Shown one piece after another: positions 39,520 through 51,900 of a stretch of DNA of 64,000 bases. Position numbers and translations under genes: made by a program. Position 1 is the stretch's first letter. Each line of letters opens with the position of its first letter. The stretch comes from Zonotrichia leucophrys gambelii (lineage: Eukaryota; Chordata; Aves; Passeriformes; Passerellidae): contig NC_088169.1 of the NCBI RefSeq assembly GCF_028769735.1, forward strand, positions 43,429,229 through 43,493,228. Direction: 5' to 3'. The notes beneath the pieces are model-generated. The model did no database searches. It saw only the letters and a program-made list of their open reading frames with translations, and was not told where the DNA came from.

Positions 39520-42500
39520 GAGATTTGGTCTGCCTAATTTAGACAGGCAGACATAGGAGTATCTTCTGCCATGGCAAGATTTCCTAAAACGAGGAAGACT
39601 TTATTTAACCTGTAAATAAAAGCTCCAAGTAATATCTATTACTTTCAAAAGCAGTATTCTTTTGAGATTCTCTTCTGAAAGAAGAAACACACTGGAAAGA
39701 CCAAGGTCCAATTGCCTGCACTCACAGCTCCAAAATATCATATTTACTTCATAACTTCAGTATTTGTACTTGCAGGAATGATGAATTAAGCATGGTTTAA
39801 ACTTATTGGGGAAGAAAGGAAAATAATTCCCATTACTATTTACACCATATGAAACTGACTTTGCTTATCTTGATTACCTATTAGAGTGATAGTTGCAGAC
39901 TGCAGTACATAAAAATGATATGCACTGAACCCATAATTTGCCTGCCAAGAAGATAAATGAATGAGAAGGATCCATCATTTAAAACTCTCGAAAGTACCAG
40001 TCTGTACAAGTAAGGAGTTTTACAGAAGAAGGTGACTTTTTCAAGTCATATTCAGCACTGACTGGTTCATATCAGTTCCTGTAATTTCACTTTGTTGCTG
40101 TGAATACGAACCTGTGGAGTCCAGGGCACAGATTACAGGCATTGGGGTCCAACAGAATCAAAAACTTCTATTGATTTTTTGGTAAATCCAGTATTTACAG
40201 AAAAAGGAGGATTACTTTCTGAGCCTCTCACAAAGGAGAACTGCCCAGAAACCACAGCCTGCTGAAAAGAGATACTGTCACTTATGCAGCCAGGGGTTGA
40301 TTTCAGGGGTTTAAAGTTTTTAACAGGAGACAACCTGGAAAATACAGTCTAAACATTGAATATTTACATGTTTTAAAGCAAATTCATTGCTTGGGATTTT
40401 TATGCTTTTGTATAACCAACAGGAAAAAACTAGAGGAGATGCTAAGAAATCTGTCTGTTTCTGTATGCAGGGCAGACTGGTCTGGATTTCTTTTCCTAAG
40501 TTAACATTAAGTGTGAGCGGAAAAGGATCTCAAAAATATCTGCACTTTTGCTATTTTCACCTTAAAAATGAATTAAAATATACAGTTTGTAAATTTCAGT
40601 AATTACTCGTTTTGAAAAACTTCACCAATATGTTTTACTCCCACTAAATTAGCTATTTAAAATTTTGAAGTTCAGAAATACAGCTTGGATAGTGTGTTAT
40701 GTTTAAGTATGACTCTGTCTCTGAGGCATCACCACAATCCATTAAACTCCCCTTATTTTCTGCCCCATTGTAAGCTTAGTATGTGATTCATCTTTTTTCA
40801 TACCATGCAGGACAAAAAGGTGATCTTTTGTATTTCAGTCTCTACCTTACACTCCTCATCTTCTTTTCCCAAGCAGTAAATGGTGAAGAAGAAAGCTTTT
40901 TTGCAGCTTCTTCAGCTGGGGAAAAGCACTTATATGTCAGGTCTCTAAGGATTTTGATGCTCTCTTTATCCCTTGACCCTATTTTCATACTCAGAGCTAC
41001 AAGGAACGAAACTATCCCACAGAAAGAAAATATACTTGGAGGTTGGTAAGCATTTCAGTATGTAAATTGTATGTCCTTTTCCCCAAGATCCACTCAAGTC
41101 TTTAGGGACAAGGGCAAGTAAGCTCTCAAAATGAAATACTTTATAATGGAAATTTTCTATTCCAGTCTTTTAGGTACTCACTCAAGGAGAAAACAACACA
41201 ACTTCAAGTCTCTAGAGGAAACCAACACAATAAACTATACAGAGCAGTTTCATTATAAGAGGAGGAAAGCACTCCTGATAGATGGAACTTACCAAGTAAT
41301 ATTTACAAAGTTTATCTTTGTATAGTATTTTGTAGTTATTAATTAAACCATGGCATCCCTTGTAGTGAAAATTGCATTGATTTTTCCCACCATTGTAGAT
41401 GGCATTTTAATAAAGAAGAGAGACAAAAGCATGATGCTGAAGCTGGAGGGATAAAAAAGATATTTCTTTTAAGAAGGAAAGAATAATGATTGCCTTTGAA
41501 CTTCAAATCTAATTCCACTTCTCCCAGAAAACAACACTACTGATGGAAAAGAAATTTTTCTGGTTTTTTTTCCTTTTTTCTATTTCAGCATTCTTTGTTT
41601 CGTTGTCAGAGCAGAGTTATTGTTCACAATTAGAGATATAAGAACCAAGAGGTTTCACTGTGAAGCTATCGGTAATATTTCAACTCCAGAAACCATGTGG
41701 AAAACTGTACTTAAAACCTGTCAAGAAGATGTAAAAACAGAATTAAAGCAAGTCCTTAGATGGATATAAATGCACTAGGCAAGGAGAAGACATTTAATAT
41801 CTCTAATTCTCTTGCTTGGGGAATGGGGTAGAGAAGGGAATTTGAGACAATAACAGTGAGAAGCTTCATGGCCTCCCTAAGTAGCCTCTCCTTTTACCAG
41901 TGCAGTGAAGAGGATACTGGGTTAAATGGGTCACTGACAAAAAATGCCTGTAGAACCTTTCTGGTCAGTGAGCCTTCAGATCAGAGTGAAAACTTGTATT
42001 TTTAAACTGAAACACAGAGCTTTTTTTTTGCTGTTGTTGTTGTCAAAGTAACTGTTGTCTTGCTGTCTTCAACAGAATTATGCTTTTGTCCTCTAGTTCT
42101 GACTATCTGTGCATATAAATGTGGCATGTAACCAGAAACACCTGTAATCCCGTAAACCTATTGCAATAATATAACTGTACAGAGCCACATTGGAATTGAC
42201 TTCCTTGTAAGCCTTAAATTTAGTAAGTCACAGATATGCATACCAGGTAAATAACACCAACTTTCATTTAGCAGGCATGTGATTTTCATTCAAACTTCCT
42301 AGTTTTTTTATCTGCCATCTCAACAAAGTTAAGAAAGAACCAAATTTAACAAAGAGGGAAGAGGGAAATTATGTCTTGTTTGTTATGTAAACATGTGCAC
42401 CCAGTTAATATCCCTGAATCATCCTGTTGGTGCTTCTGTATGCTCACTGCAACGCCGAGCTGTGGTGCTCGCAGGTACAGATGGCCCAGCAACCAGGGCC

Positions 42501-42704
42501 TCACTTCCTACACTTATCTGCCATATGCAAGCCTTTTAACTAAATCATTTTTAATAAGTGAAGTGAGACACAGAGCAACTAGTGTTTTGCTGTGGATGTG
42601 CACTCAGCAGAAACTTGAATTAACCTTTATGGTGCAGTAAAAACACTTTCATTACTAGAGTGGTAGTTAGAACTATACTGTATCCATAGGAAAAAGCTCC
42701 TTAC

Positions 42705-42825
42705 CTGAACAACATGTTTCAGCTTGTCAATAATTTGACTTATTACACGATCTGTTCCCTTCACCTTTACTTCTGGATTTGCAGACTGAGCTTTGATTCC
42801 ACTGCCAACCACACGGTGCGTATAG
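42705..42825 (-). CDS. GPC5: Glypican-5 (GPC5), one internal coding exon, probably the penultimate
   Basis: GPC5 is a GPI-anchored heparan-sulfate proteoglycan that modulates growth-factor and morphogen signalling at the cell surface. Read on the minus strand, the exon gives one base completing a split codon and then 40 codons, from YTHRVVGSG through NPEVKVKGTD to SQIIDKLKHVVQ. This matches the C-terminal part of the glypican core protein, before the glycosaminoglycan-attachment tail; 'NPEVKVKG' is typical of GPC5, whereas GPC3 has a related 'QIIDKLKH' segment. The acceptor is AG at 42826-42827 (read on the minus strand), preceded by a T-rich tract and a possible branch site at 42857-42865. 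The donor is CAG|GTAAGG, with GT at 42703-42704. The upstream intron is phase 2 and the downstream intron phase 0, so skipping the 121-nt exon would shift the frame. There is no stop or frameshift. The open frame continues about 25 codons past the donor, but that part is intronic read-through. The paralogue call is from recalled family sequence; the splice sites and reading frame are seen directly. Confidence 0.92.
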
Positions 42826-42856
42826 CTAGTTTGATACGGAAAAACACATAAAAATG

Positions 42857-42865
42857 GTTTAGTAA
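42857..42865 (-). promoter_or_regulatory. Candidate splice branch site for the GPC5 exon
   Basis: On the minus strand this reads TTACTAAAC, close to the branch-site consensus. It lies about 32-40 nt upstream of the acceptor and just before the T-rich tract. Position and sequence fit; use is inferred. Confidence 0.45.
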
Positions 42866-45857
42866 CTTAGTCTACTCTCAGAGAGTCATCTTCTAGTTTG
42901 TATTGTCTCTCATGGCACCAGCACACCTCTTTAAGGAGATGCATTAATTTTGTGCGCATTTTTTTCACAAAAAAGAAATACAACAAAATATAATTACTGC
43001 ATTCCACAAAGTTCTGTTATTTATTACCATTTTAAGTTTACTGCAAACTTTAATAAGGAAAATTATCTACATTTTTTAGCATGAAGCATTCAGCCCTGTG
43101 CATGTCTTTTTGTGTGTATGCAAAAAGACTGTGTTCCATTTTGATTTTGCTAAATTCAACAACATGATGATTGCCTTAATGTGTGACATTTCAAGGTCTT
43201 AAAACAAACTCTAGATTCCATACACACTGTATGTTCAGAAATAAACCTGCAGATTTTTAGTGGTTTTGTGAGTGCATGCACAGACTGAATATTTATTGAA
43301 AGATAACAACCATATTGTGCATTAATTATTTAGCATTGCATAAATTATATAAGTAAGAGATGGCCAAAATGTACTTGGTATGTAGATATATAAAAAGACA
43401 TCACAACTAGATATAAGCTGATTCAAAAAAGAACTGCTTCAGTAAGTAGAACATTGTTTATAATACATCAAAATTCAAAATACAGTAAATAAACTAACCA
43501 CTGAGCAGGATTCTGTAGCTTATTAAGAAGCAATTCTTCATTCAACTTACCATATTATATGTAATACTCAAGTTATGCAAGAAAAACTGAATATCTAGCT
43601 TCTCATCACAGATACTGTACATTATGCAAATACTCTCCATATGCTATATTTTTTCAGTGTACTCTATAAGAGGATAGCTCTATAGCTCTCTGTCTCAAAA
43701 GTATTTTGCCAGCTGTTATGCTGTAAGGAAAAGAAAGGAAATAACCTTATCAGAGTAAGGAAATATCTAATTCCTGCCTCTTAGATCTGCATATAAGTGC
43801 AGAAAACACTGCATATTTAAATTTTGCAGAATTTGTTTTATGAAAAACATTACAAGTCCTCTTAGCTCTGCAGAAAAGCTTGCATGTATGCTAAACAATG
43901 AATGCAGTTCAGTAAAAAAAGGTTGCTACATGACAAAAATATTTTGTCCTCGATCTTTTTACTTAAATTTCACCCTAAATGAGATTGAGGATGTTCCTGA
44001 AGAAGTGTAGACACTGAATAAATAAATGGCTCATATTCTTGAAGGGGTGTTACTCTGATTTGCAGCAGAGAGCTTTTTGTGCTGCCTTGTAGCAATGGAG
44101 CCATTTGCCAGCTTGAAGTGATGGGGAAAAACTTTGTATGTAGGGGTACAAAATCCACAGTCTGCCTGCTTGTCTTGGGCCATTGTTTAGTGCAGCAATT
44201 TGGGCAGGGTCAGCAAACTTTCTGATAATTCTAAGTGTGAAAAAAATTAAAGTTAAACATGAAAACCTTAAAAAAAATTCTTTGACAGTCATTTGTATAA
44301 AACAAAATATATAAATAAATAAGGAATTATTTATATATTCCTGAACAATGCTGCAGTGACCAGAAAAAACAACTGGTTTAACTCAACATACTAGTTTAAT
44401 GGAACACCAAAATTTCTCTTCACACCATAACACTATAAAAAATCTTCAAGGTTATGTCTATTCCTTTAATCCAGTGGTCTTGTTCTGTTTCACAGCATGC
44501 AAAATCTGTGTTCTCACTTTCTGTCACTCAGAATTTTCCAATTAACACCTTTTTTTCAAATGCTGCAAACCCAACTATTGCACATTTTCCTGTGAATCGC
44601 ATAACAGTGAAAAAGAATACCCTTTCTCTTTTCTTAATTCAATGATAATCATTTCTCTAACCATGCAAGAAGAAATAAATCATGCAGAAGCTGAAAGTTC
44701 CCTAGACTACAATTTTATTAGTATTCACTCATCTGAGAATTAGTTGGCTATGAATCATTCAAGACTGACTATCATTTATTTTTCAGCTATTTCTACAATG
44801 AAATCAGAAGTTTTGCACAGCTGGTACTTGCTGTAGGACTGACTCTTTCACATGAAAGAAAGTAGCTGGGGTAATGCTGTCTTGAGAGTGGACCTGATAT
44901 CAGGAGTTTCAATCATGTTCTCTGACCCCTTCAGAGTCAACTTTCTCTAAATTCCTCTTCACCTTTTTTCAGTTGAGAGTGGGGAAGGGTAAGAAGCTGA
45001 AGCAGAAGTGACATGCATTGAAACAGTGACAACTACCACACTAGTGCTTGATAACAGCAACATCTTTAGGTCTATTAAACAAATATTTGGATCAATAGCT
45101 ACTGGTAGTAACGACCTTGGTATTACTTTTTCTTATTTCCCTGAGCTGTTTAGCATATTTCCACCTTCTTTCCCACTACTGATCCTTCTCTCACCAACAG
45201 CTGGCATGATCCTTTCCAGGGTTTACAGAATGAATTTGTTATTTCCCCTGCTTTCTGCTGCCTGGCTTCCTTATCCTTCATTTTCCAACAGAACAGTACA
45301 CCTTTCCACCTAGAGCCTTCCCAAATACCACCCCCAGACTCTTCAAACCTTGCTCTGTGAAAACTGACACATTTCATCCCATTCTCCTGACATTTTTGTC
45401 TGTTACAGGCTCTAGAAGATCCCAATTAGCATACAAGTTTATGTCAATACAGAAAATACCAATCCTTATATACCAACACTTTGAACCCAGTATTGGTATA
45501 ATCACTACACATTCCAAAGTTTTCTGGTTCATCAAATTTACCAGATTTTACCACATTCCCACCTCGATTTTTAAAGGAGTTGATATTTTTCTACTTTAAA
45601 AAATCCTTATACTTTTGAAGTGATGAGTTGTTACTCAAGCTTTAAAATTATTTTACTCCTTTGAGAGTTTTTAATTTTACATTCCAAGACTTCAGTCTTG
45701 AAATTGATCCTCCAGGTTCTGGATGTGAGTTCTCCCCCAGGATCATACCAGAAGTAACCATCACATATGGAAAATGAAGAGCTGGATTTCAAAAATTAAG
45801 ATTCATTTAAATGGAATTCGATTTGGAAGAATATTTTGCCCAAAATATATTTGGTTT

Positions 45858-46500
45858 GCTTGGCAAAAGCAAAGCCCAGGGGTGGCTGCCGGAGTGGCTT
45901 CTGGGACAGGATGCCAGAAGCTTTCCCCAGAGCGGAGCCAATGCCAGCCAGCTCCAAGACAAACCCACTGCTAGCCAAGACCAAGCACGTCAGTGATGGT
46001 GTAGCACTCCTGTGACAACAGATTTAAAATGGAGAAAAAACTGCTGAGCAAGAGGAGGTGGATGAGATGAACTGAGAACATGAGAGAAACAGCCCAGCAC
46101 ACCCACATGGAGAGAAGTCTATGCTGGAGTAGGTTTGCTGGGAGGTGGCCCTTGGAAGAACCCAAACTGGAGGAGCCTGTTCCTGATGTAGTGTGCCCTG
46201 TGGAAAAGACCCACGCTGGAGCAGCTTGTGAAGAACTGCAGCCTGTAAAAAGGATCCAAGTTAGAGAAGTTCATGGACAACTGACTCCCATGGGATGGAC
46301 TCCATGTTGGAGCAGGGGAAGAGTGTGAGGAGGAAGGAGTGGTAGAAGAGTGTGTAATGAATGCCCAAATGTGAGTACACTCAATGTATTGAAGTAAATT
46401 AATGTACAAGTTTGTATTTTTCTTGTTATTTGGAATCCTAACCCGTATTAAATTTGTCTTCACTGCAAGGTGATCCAGCTTTGACCAACTGACATTAAAA
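45858..46500 (+). mobile_element. Avian LTR-type repeat with internal subrepeats (ERVL-like), partial
   Basis: Recognised from abundant bird copies by 'gggacaggatgccagaagct' (45902), 'atttaaaatggagaaaaaac' (46022) and a series of degenerate units of about 40 bp built on 'ccacgctggagcag' (46115-46325). The middle of the repeat is present; the right end is missing or decayed. Orientation follows the shared end segment found at 59.1 kb. The family name and class are from memory of the sequence type, so treat them as approximate. It is antisense to GPC5. Confidence 0.65.
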
Positions 46501-47884
46501 ACTCTCATTTAACTTTGAGTTTGTTGTAATTATATGCTCTGACAAGTCATAAGGCAGATTGAAAACCTTTTTTCTTTCTTTGGATGTATAATAAGGCATT
46601 GACAAAACCTTATTAAATATTGCTGTATTGATTCTTATCATAAAAGTAAGATTATGAATGTCAACATGGTTATGTTTAATCTACTCTTTGTCTGCTTGAA
46701 ATGGTATCTTTTGCCGACAAAAAATCATAAATTACTCATAAGTTGTTTCATACTCCATGTAATTGTGTTTAATTAACAAATGTCTAAAAATCTAACATCT
46801 TCAAGTATTCTAATGTAAATTAAATGATCTGTCGAAGGTAAATGGGCTATTGGGAATCTGAGCACGGTACACAAAACTTCATCCCTGTAGATTCACATTT
46901 ACATGCAAAATTTGTTTCCCTTTATTTGGGGGAAATAGGAAAATCTCAGACTCTTGGTTTGAGAGACTTCATTCATTTTAAAGTTTTAATATGGCATTAA
47001 TCATTTTCTATAACTCCTAATGTACAAGTAATGGGAAAAATATTTTAAGGATCCCCACAGAGGTAGTCTGACTTAAGCAAGTGTTGCTCAGATTTGAATC
47101 CTGGGGAAAAAATATGACAAATTTCTTGCTAGAGAAATAATAGACCCGCCATCTGTGCTCATTTCTGTACAAGCACGGTAATGTATCACATCACTTTAAT
47201 AGGCAGACTTAGTCCCCAAGTACTATTCATTTTCATCAGCATTAGGAAAAAACCCCAAGAACTAATATATTTGTATTCTATAAACATGTTTTAAAATGAT
47301 GAATAACAAGGTGCCCATTTTCTGAGCTCAATATATGAATATTCATATAAATACCTATAAATTACCTATTACTCTCTATTGTATTTATGAATACAATTGG
47401 TGGAGTTTACTATTGATTCTCTCAAGACAAAAGAGAAAATCATGCTTTATTTGCTATCACTGATTTCTTGGTACATGTAGTTGGAAAAGCTATTAGAAGT
47501 AATAAATACATAAATTCTTGTTTGATTCAGCCATTTTGGATGTGGTGCTTCAGGAAGATCTGTACATGTATGTCCCTCCAGCACAAAATAATCTGTATAA
47601 CACATCTTCGGATGACAACTAATACATCATGTTTATGGTCAACCACTGATTATGATTTTCCTTTTTGAGCTACTTTTATGTACTTTGACCATGTTTCAAG
47701 TGGGAGATTAAAGTAATGAAAAGTGTACTATGACAGAAAAGTTATTGTGCAGAACATCCCGACGTGCACTGGCAGTCAAGCCTCTCCCAAGAGACCTGGT
47801 GATATTCCACACTTCAGCAAGTTTAGCTGGTCACTCCATCCTGATGTGTCTCTTTCAACTGCTACCATCACCACCTGTCACAGC

Positions 47885-48786
47885 TTTCTTCTGGCCACCA
47901 GTGGTGTTCCTCAGGAATCACTACCGGGGTTCGTCCTGTTGAACACCTTTATCAATGGTTTGGAGAAGTGGCTCAAATACAGCCTCAGTCAGTTCACAGA
48001 TGACACCAAATTAGGGAGTGTTGATCTGCTGGAGGGTGGGAAGGCTCTGCCGAGAGATCTGGAAAGATTCAAACAATGGTCTGAGGACAATGGCATGATG
48101 TTCAGCCAGACCAAGTGCTGAGTCCTGCACTGGGTTCACAGCAACCTCTTGCAGCACCATAGGCTCGAGGAAATGTGCCTTGAGAGCTGATCATCAGAAA
48201 GGAATTTGGGGGCGCTGGCTGATGCACAGCTGAACATGAGCCAGCACGTGCCCAGGTGGCCCAGCACTGATTGTCCCTCTGGCATGGGTGAGGCCTCACC
48301 TCAAATCCTACGTTCAGTTTTGGGCAGTCATGTCAAAAACGACATTGAGGCATTGCAACATATCCTGAAAAAGGAAACAAAGCTTATGAAGGGTCTGGAA
48401 AACATGTCCTATAAAGAGGTCCTGTGGAAATTGGACCTGTCTGGAAATTGTTTAGCCTGGAGGAGACTTGGAGGGAACCTCATTGCTCTCTGCAACTACC
48501 TGAAAGGAGGCTGCAGTGAGAGTTTCTTCTGCCATGTCTCAAGTGAAAGAGGAAATGGCCTTAAGATCTGACAAGAGAAGTTCAGATTAGATATAAAAAA
48601 ATCCCAGATCACTTAAAGAGTGGTTGGGCATTGGAATAAGTTGCCCAGAGAGGTGGTAGAGTCATCACCTCTGGAAGTGTTTGAGAGGAGTCTGGGGGAT
48701 ATGGTTTATGGTGATAATGCTGCTATTTTGACGGTGGGACTAGATGATCTTGAAGGCTTCTTCCAACCTTGATTATGATTCTGTGT
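47885..48786 (+). pseudogene. CR1 LINE, 3' half with RT relic
   Basis: Recognisable from a GVPQ-type block near 47908, then QFTDDTKLG (about 47990), in which the two catalytic aspartates of the RT active-site motif survive, then LLEGGKALPRDLERF. Stops occur at 48119 and beyond. The later blocks (48300-48700) encode the degenerate ORF2 C-terminus, and the tail ends 'gattatgattctgtgtg'. About 20 bases later a large inverted repeat begins. It is antisense to GPC5. Confidence 0.92.
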
Positions 48787-48804
48787 GAATCTTGTGCTTT
48801 TCAG

Positions 48805-48956
48805 TGCTTGGGACAATTGCCACTATCAAGAGCTACTCAGGAATCTCTGCAATAAGTTGTCAAGTTACCCTTGGTAACTTGGTAACAACTGGGTAACTTG
48901 ACAACTTAATGCACAGATTCCTGAGTAGCTCTTGATAGTGGCAATTGTCCCAAGCA
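48805..48956. repeat. Inverted repeat with 66-bp arms
   Basis: Arms 48805-48870 and 48891-48956 are reverse complements with two mismatches in 66. The 20-base spacer (48871-48890) is itself made of 'ggtaac' repeats that also occur at the arm ends. No target duplication or terminal transposon motif is seen at its edges. Confidence 0.97.
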
Positions 48957-48964
48957 GAGAATCT

Positions 48965-48992
48965 CTTAATGCAGAGATTCCTGAGTAGCTCT
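48965..48992 (+). repeat. Third partial copy of the inverted-repeat arm
   Basis: Matches 48905-48932 in the same orientation with one mismatch in 28, exactly 60 bases downstream. At the one mismatch it carries the base implied by the left arm. Confidence 0.93.
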
Positions 48993-51900
48993 CAAAGTGC
49001 CAAGGGGGATGACATTGAGATGACTGTTGTGGTTGGGACAGGGTTACACAGGGCTACATTGCCTTAGCCCTGAAATGCTGTGTGTGTCAGATAGTCACAC
49101 AGCTGTAGGACGTTCAGCGGGGCCAGAGCTGCCGCCTGACAGAGACACTGCCTGACAAAACTTGTTTTGTTAATCACTTTGTGGCAATAGAATTCTCATT
49201 GTCATTTGTGATATTTCATCTCAAATGAAATCTTACTGCATTAGAGTAATCTTCATGACAGTAAACAGAACACAACCACAAATTTCTCATCTGGTAACAA
49301 TGGTGAAGTCTCTCTCCATCCACCTAATTTTCTGCATCTGAAACCAATTTGGTGTAAATGATGCAATGCTGGCTCTCATCTGCTTGAAGTAAGCAGTGAA
49401 ATGCTAGAGAACTCTTTAAAGTAAGTGTTTGCTTCTACTGGGTTCTTTGAGAAGATCCAGATGATGAGAATATATGCTCAAGAGACCAAACAACTTTTAA
49501 AATAGTATATTTATTTACCTTCCCTGTTTTCATATCCTTTAACTGCCATTAATACAGTAACCAAGCTGCAATTTCTGCAGAATGTTCTCTCCTTTGTGAA
49601 ATGGATTTTCTTTTTTTGTATCCACTAGTTTTTAAAAGTAAGCCTTCATGTACTGGCCTTGTTAAGGGATTTGTTTTGTTCAGCTTCTCACATTAATTGA
49701 ATTCTAAATTACTTCAGAACTTAGCTTGTTGGCACTTACAAGTTTCGAGCAAGCACCTGTATTTATATAGTCTCACTGTGTTTAAGAATGGTAAAATACC
49801 ACAGTGTGCCCACTACATTTTGTTTTATTTCAGACATGGGATATGATTTTTAATAACTCAGCTTGCTTGCTTTATGATTGCTGATAATTACTGGTTTACA
49901 CCTGCTATTGTTAGCATCTGCATCACGGCTGGGCATTTCAAAATTCTGGTAATGTTATTTGAGAAATTAACAATTACCTGAATACAAGTGAAAAATAAAC
50001 ATATGCTACAACAAATGAGTAAGAGTGTTCAGTGGTGTAAATTTTAATTACCAAATATGAACAAATCAAAGAATCTCTGCAATAATAAAAACTACTTGGA
50101 ACTTAGATATGCTGGCTATTTTTTAGTGTTACGTAGTTTTTAAAGAGTAGATATTGCAAAATTAGCTTCAGAAAGTTTGTAAAAAATATCTCAACACCTA
50201 GCTATCAGAAACAGTACTTGTAGTTATTCTAGGACAGATCCCATTTCCCCTAGATATTTTCAATACATTTTAATTGATAAAAATTTCAGTAAAATAAAAT
50301 ATAAAATAAAATGTATTTGAATTTTTCAATGTTTTCAGACCTGCAATTTAGTATATGTTTTTAAAAAAACAGATTGCATATACACTTGTTAAACATGAAG
50401 AGTGGAAAAAAAACAGAGTAAAGTTGTACCACTGTTTGTGCTTCAGAAAAAAAAATTTGCTCCTATAATTATTTAGGCTAAAACATATCTTTAAAAAGAC
50501 AGGTATATAATTTTTTATCATTGACTAGACCTGCCTTGTTAAAGGAAAACAAAAAATAGCAGATTAGTCTTAAGATTTCTCTACATTTGAAGACTAAGTA
50601 ACATGTTTTTGAAATAGTGTTTTTAAAAAAGATATTCCATTTTAACATAGCTATTTGAAACTAGGTTCACATGAATAAAACAACACTGAAGTATATATTA
50701 AAATATTATAGAGTCTTTTAGAGTATTTATTTCAATGAATTTCCAAGTGTGGCACAGTCCTGTTTTTTTTTATTTTGTACAGTACAAGATCTTTTATCAT
50801 CAATAATTTCCATTATGTTCTAATCCTACAAAACATTTTTATGCTCTTCTAAAGCTCATAAGCCCCAACATTCCATCACGGCCTTTGTTTGAACACTAAA
50901 ATTTTTGAAAGGATTCTGTATGTGGTTGGAAGCCAGTTGGCCAAAGTTTCAATGTTGGCTCTGTCTCCCAAAAATTAGCTCTTAACAGGCCTTGAGAAGT
51001 GCTAATGATGTCCTGAAGGCTTCCTTGGGCAGACAAGTTTCCCTCTAGAGATTTCTGAAAGCATCAGCTGGTCTCCAGTTGCTATGCATGGAACATGTAT
51101 TTAGAAGGATTGTTTTACTGTGCATCTGAAATTTTCTACAGGATGTCTGTAAGTCAGACACTCTCCTTTTTTGCAAATAATGTAACTTCTATTAAGAGCT
51201 ACGTTTTCTTCAGAAGAAAAAAATTCTGTAACCTACATACTGAAAATTCATTTCTTAAAGCTTTCTTCTAGCACAGCAAATTTTATACTGTTTCAAAAAT
51301 TACACAACTTTTGAAGAATTTTCACTCGAAAGATGCCATTGAAATTTGTCTTCTTGTCAATTAATGGTAATCACAGTAATAGTTATCTATCTGCATCTAT
51401 CCCTGCAGTATGTTGCTCTTTTCTGGACAGAGACACTAGTCTTATATGTGATGCAAAATGAATGCTCCAAAAAGCATGACAAAACATGTCTGCAATGCAC
51501 CTCAAAAAATAAATGTGTTCTAGTAATTGCAAGGTCTGTCAAAGAGAAAAGAAGAGCTTTGAGACCGATATTTCATTTAAACTAGGTGCTTTGGGTAAGT
51601 CACATGTTTAAATTGAGAAAATAAATTCTTATTACATTAGAAAATAACTAAACAGCAGACATATGCAAGTGCACTAAATCTATATAAATGAGGACAACAG
51701 TATCTCCTTCTTCTTGTAGCATTCTGGAAATCCACTAACAACCATCATAATTCTATTGTCCCTTCATTTAATGGAGCAAGGAAATGAGAGATATTAATTA
51801 CCATAAACAAGCACATAAATGTTTACAGCAAATAGCTGGCAAAACAAAAGGAATTACCTTGGAAAAACAATTCAAGCAACTTGGAAATACAAAGCTGTCA

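Larger units (their letters stand above)
1..42704 (-). other. GPC5: GPC5 intron downstream of the exon (extends past the left edge)
   Basis: This is non-coding AT-rich sequence between the GPC5 donor at 42704 and an unseen last exon. Repeats and the CpG-dense segment inside it are listed separately. Stretches where I see no gene or recognisable repeat are about 260-1240, 1600-2630, 4120-7235, 8230-9176, 9780-11905, 12225-12910, 12960-15035, 16405-18080, 18220-20390, 20520-24950, 25675-29225, 29560-36045 and 36420-42700. They hold only short A/T runs, small direct repeats and chance open frames. I found no minus-strand frame resembling the acidic, serine-glycine-containing C-terminal tail and hydrophobic GPI signal expected of the last glypican exon. 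Confidence 0.85.

Noticed and set aside
42371..42640. 89-codon plus-strand frame beside the GPC5 exon
   Set aside because: Opposite strand to the gene, no recognisable domain and no splice context; cysteine-rich by chance.
42627..42704. Extension of the GPC5 reading frame past the exon
   Set aside because: A consensus donor at 42703-42704 ends the exon where glypican similarity stops. The remaining codons show no family resemblance.
46119..46508. 129-codon minus-strand frame
   Set aside because: It lies across the LTR-type repeat, with no family match; the length reflects the subrepeat structure.
47723..48121. 132-codon plus-strand frame as a gene
   Set aside because: Its C-terminal half is CR1 reverse-transcriptase relic; the N-terminal half is unrelated flanking sequence.
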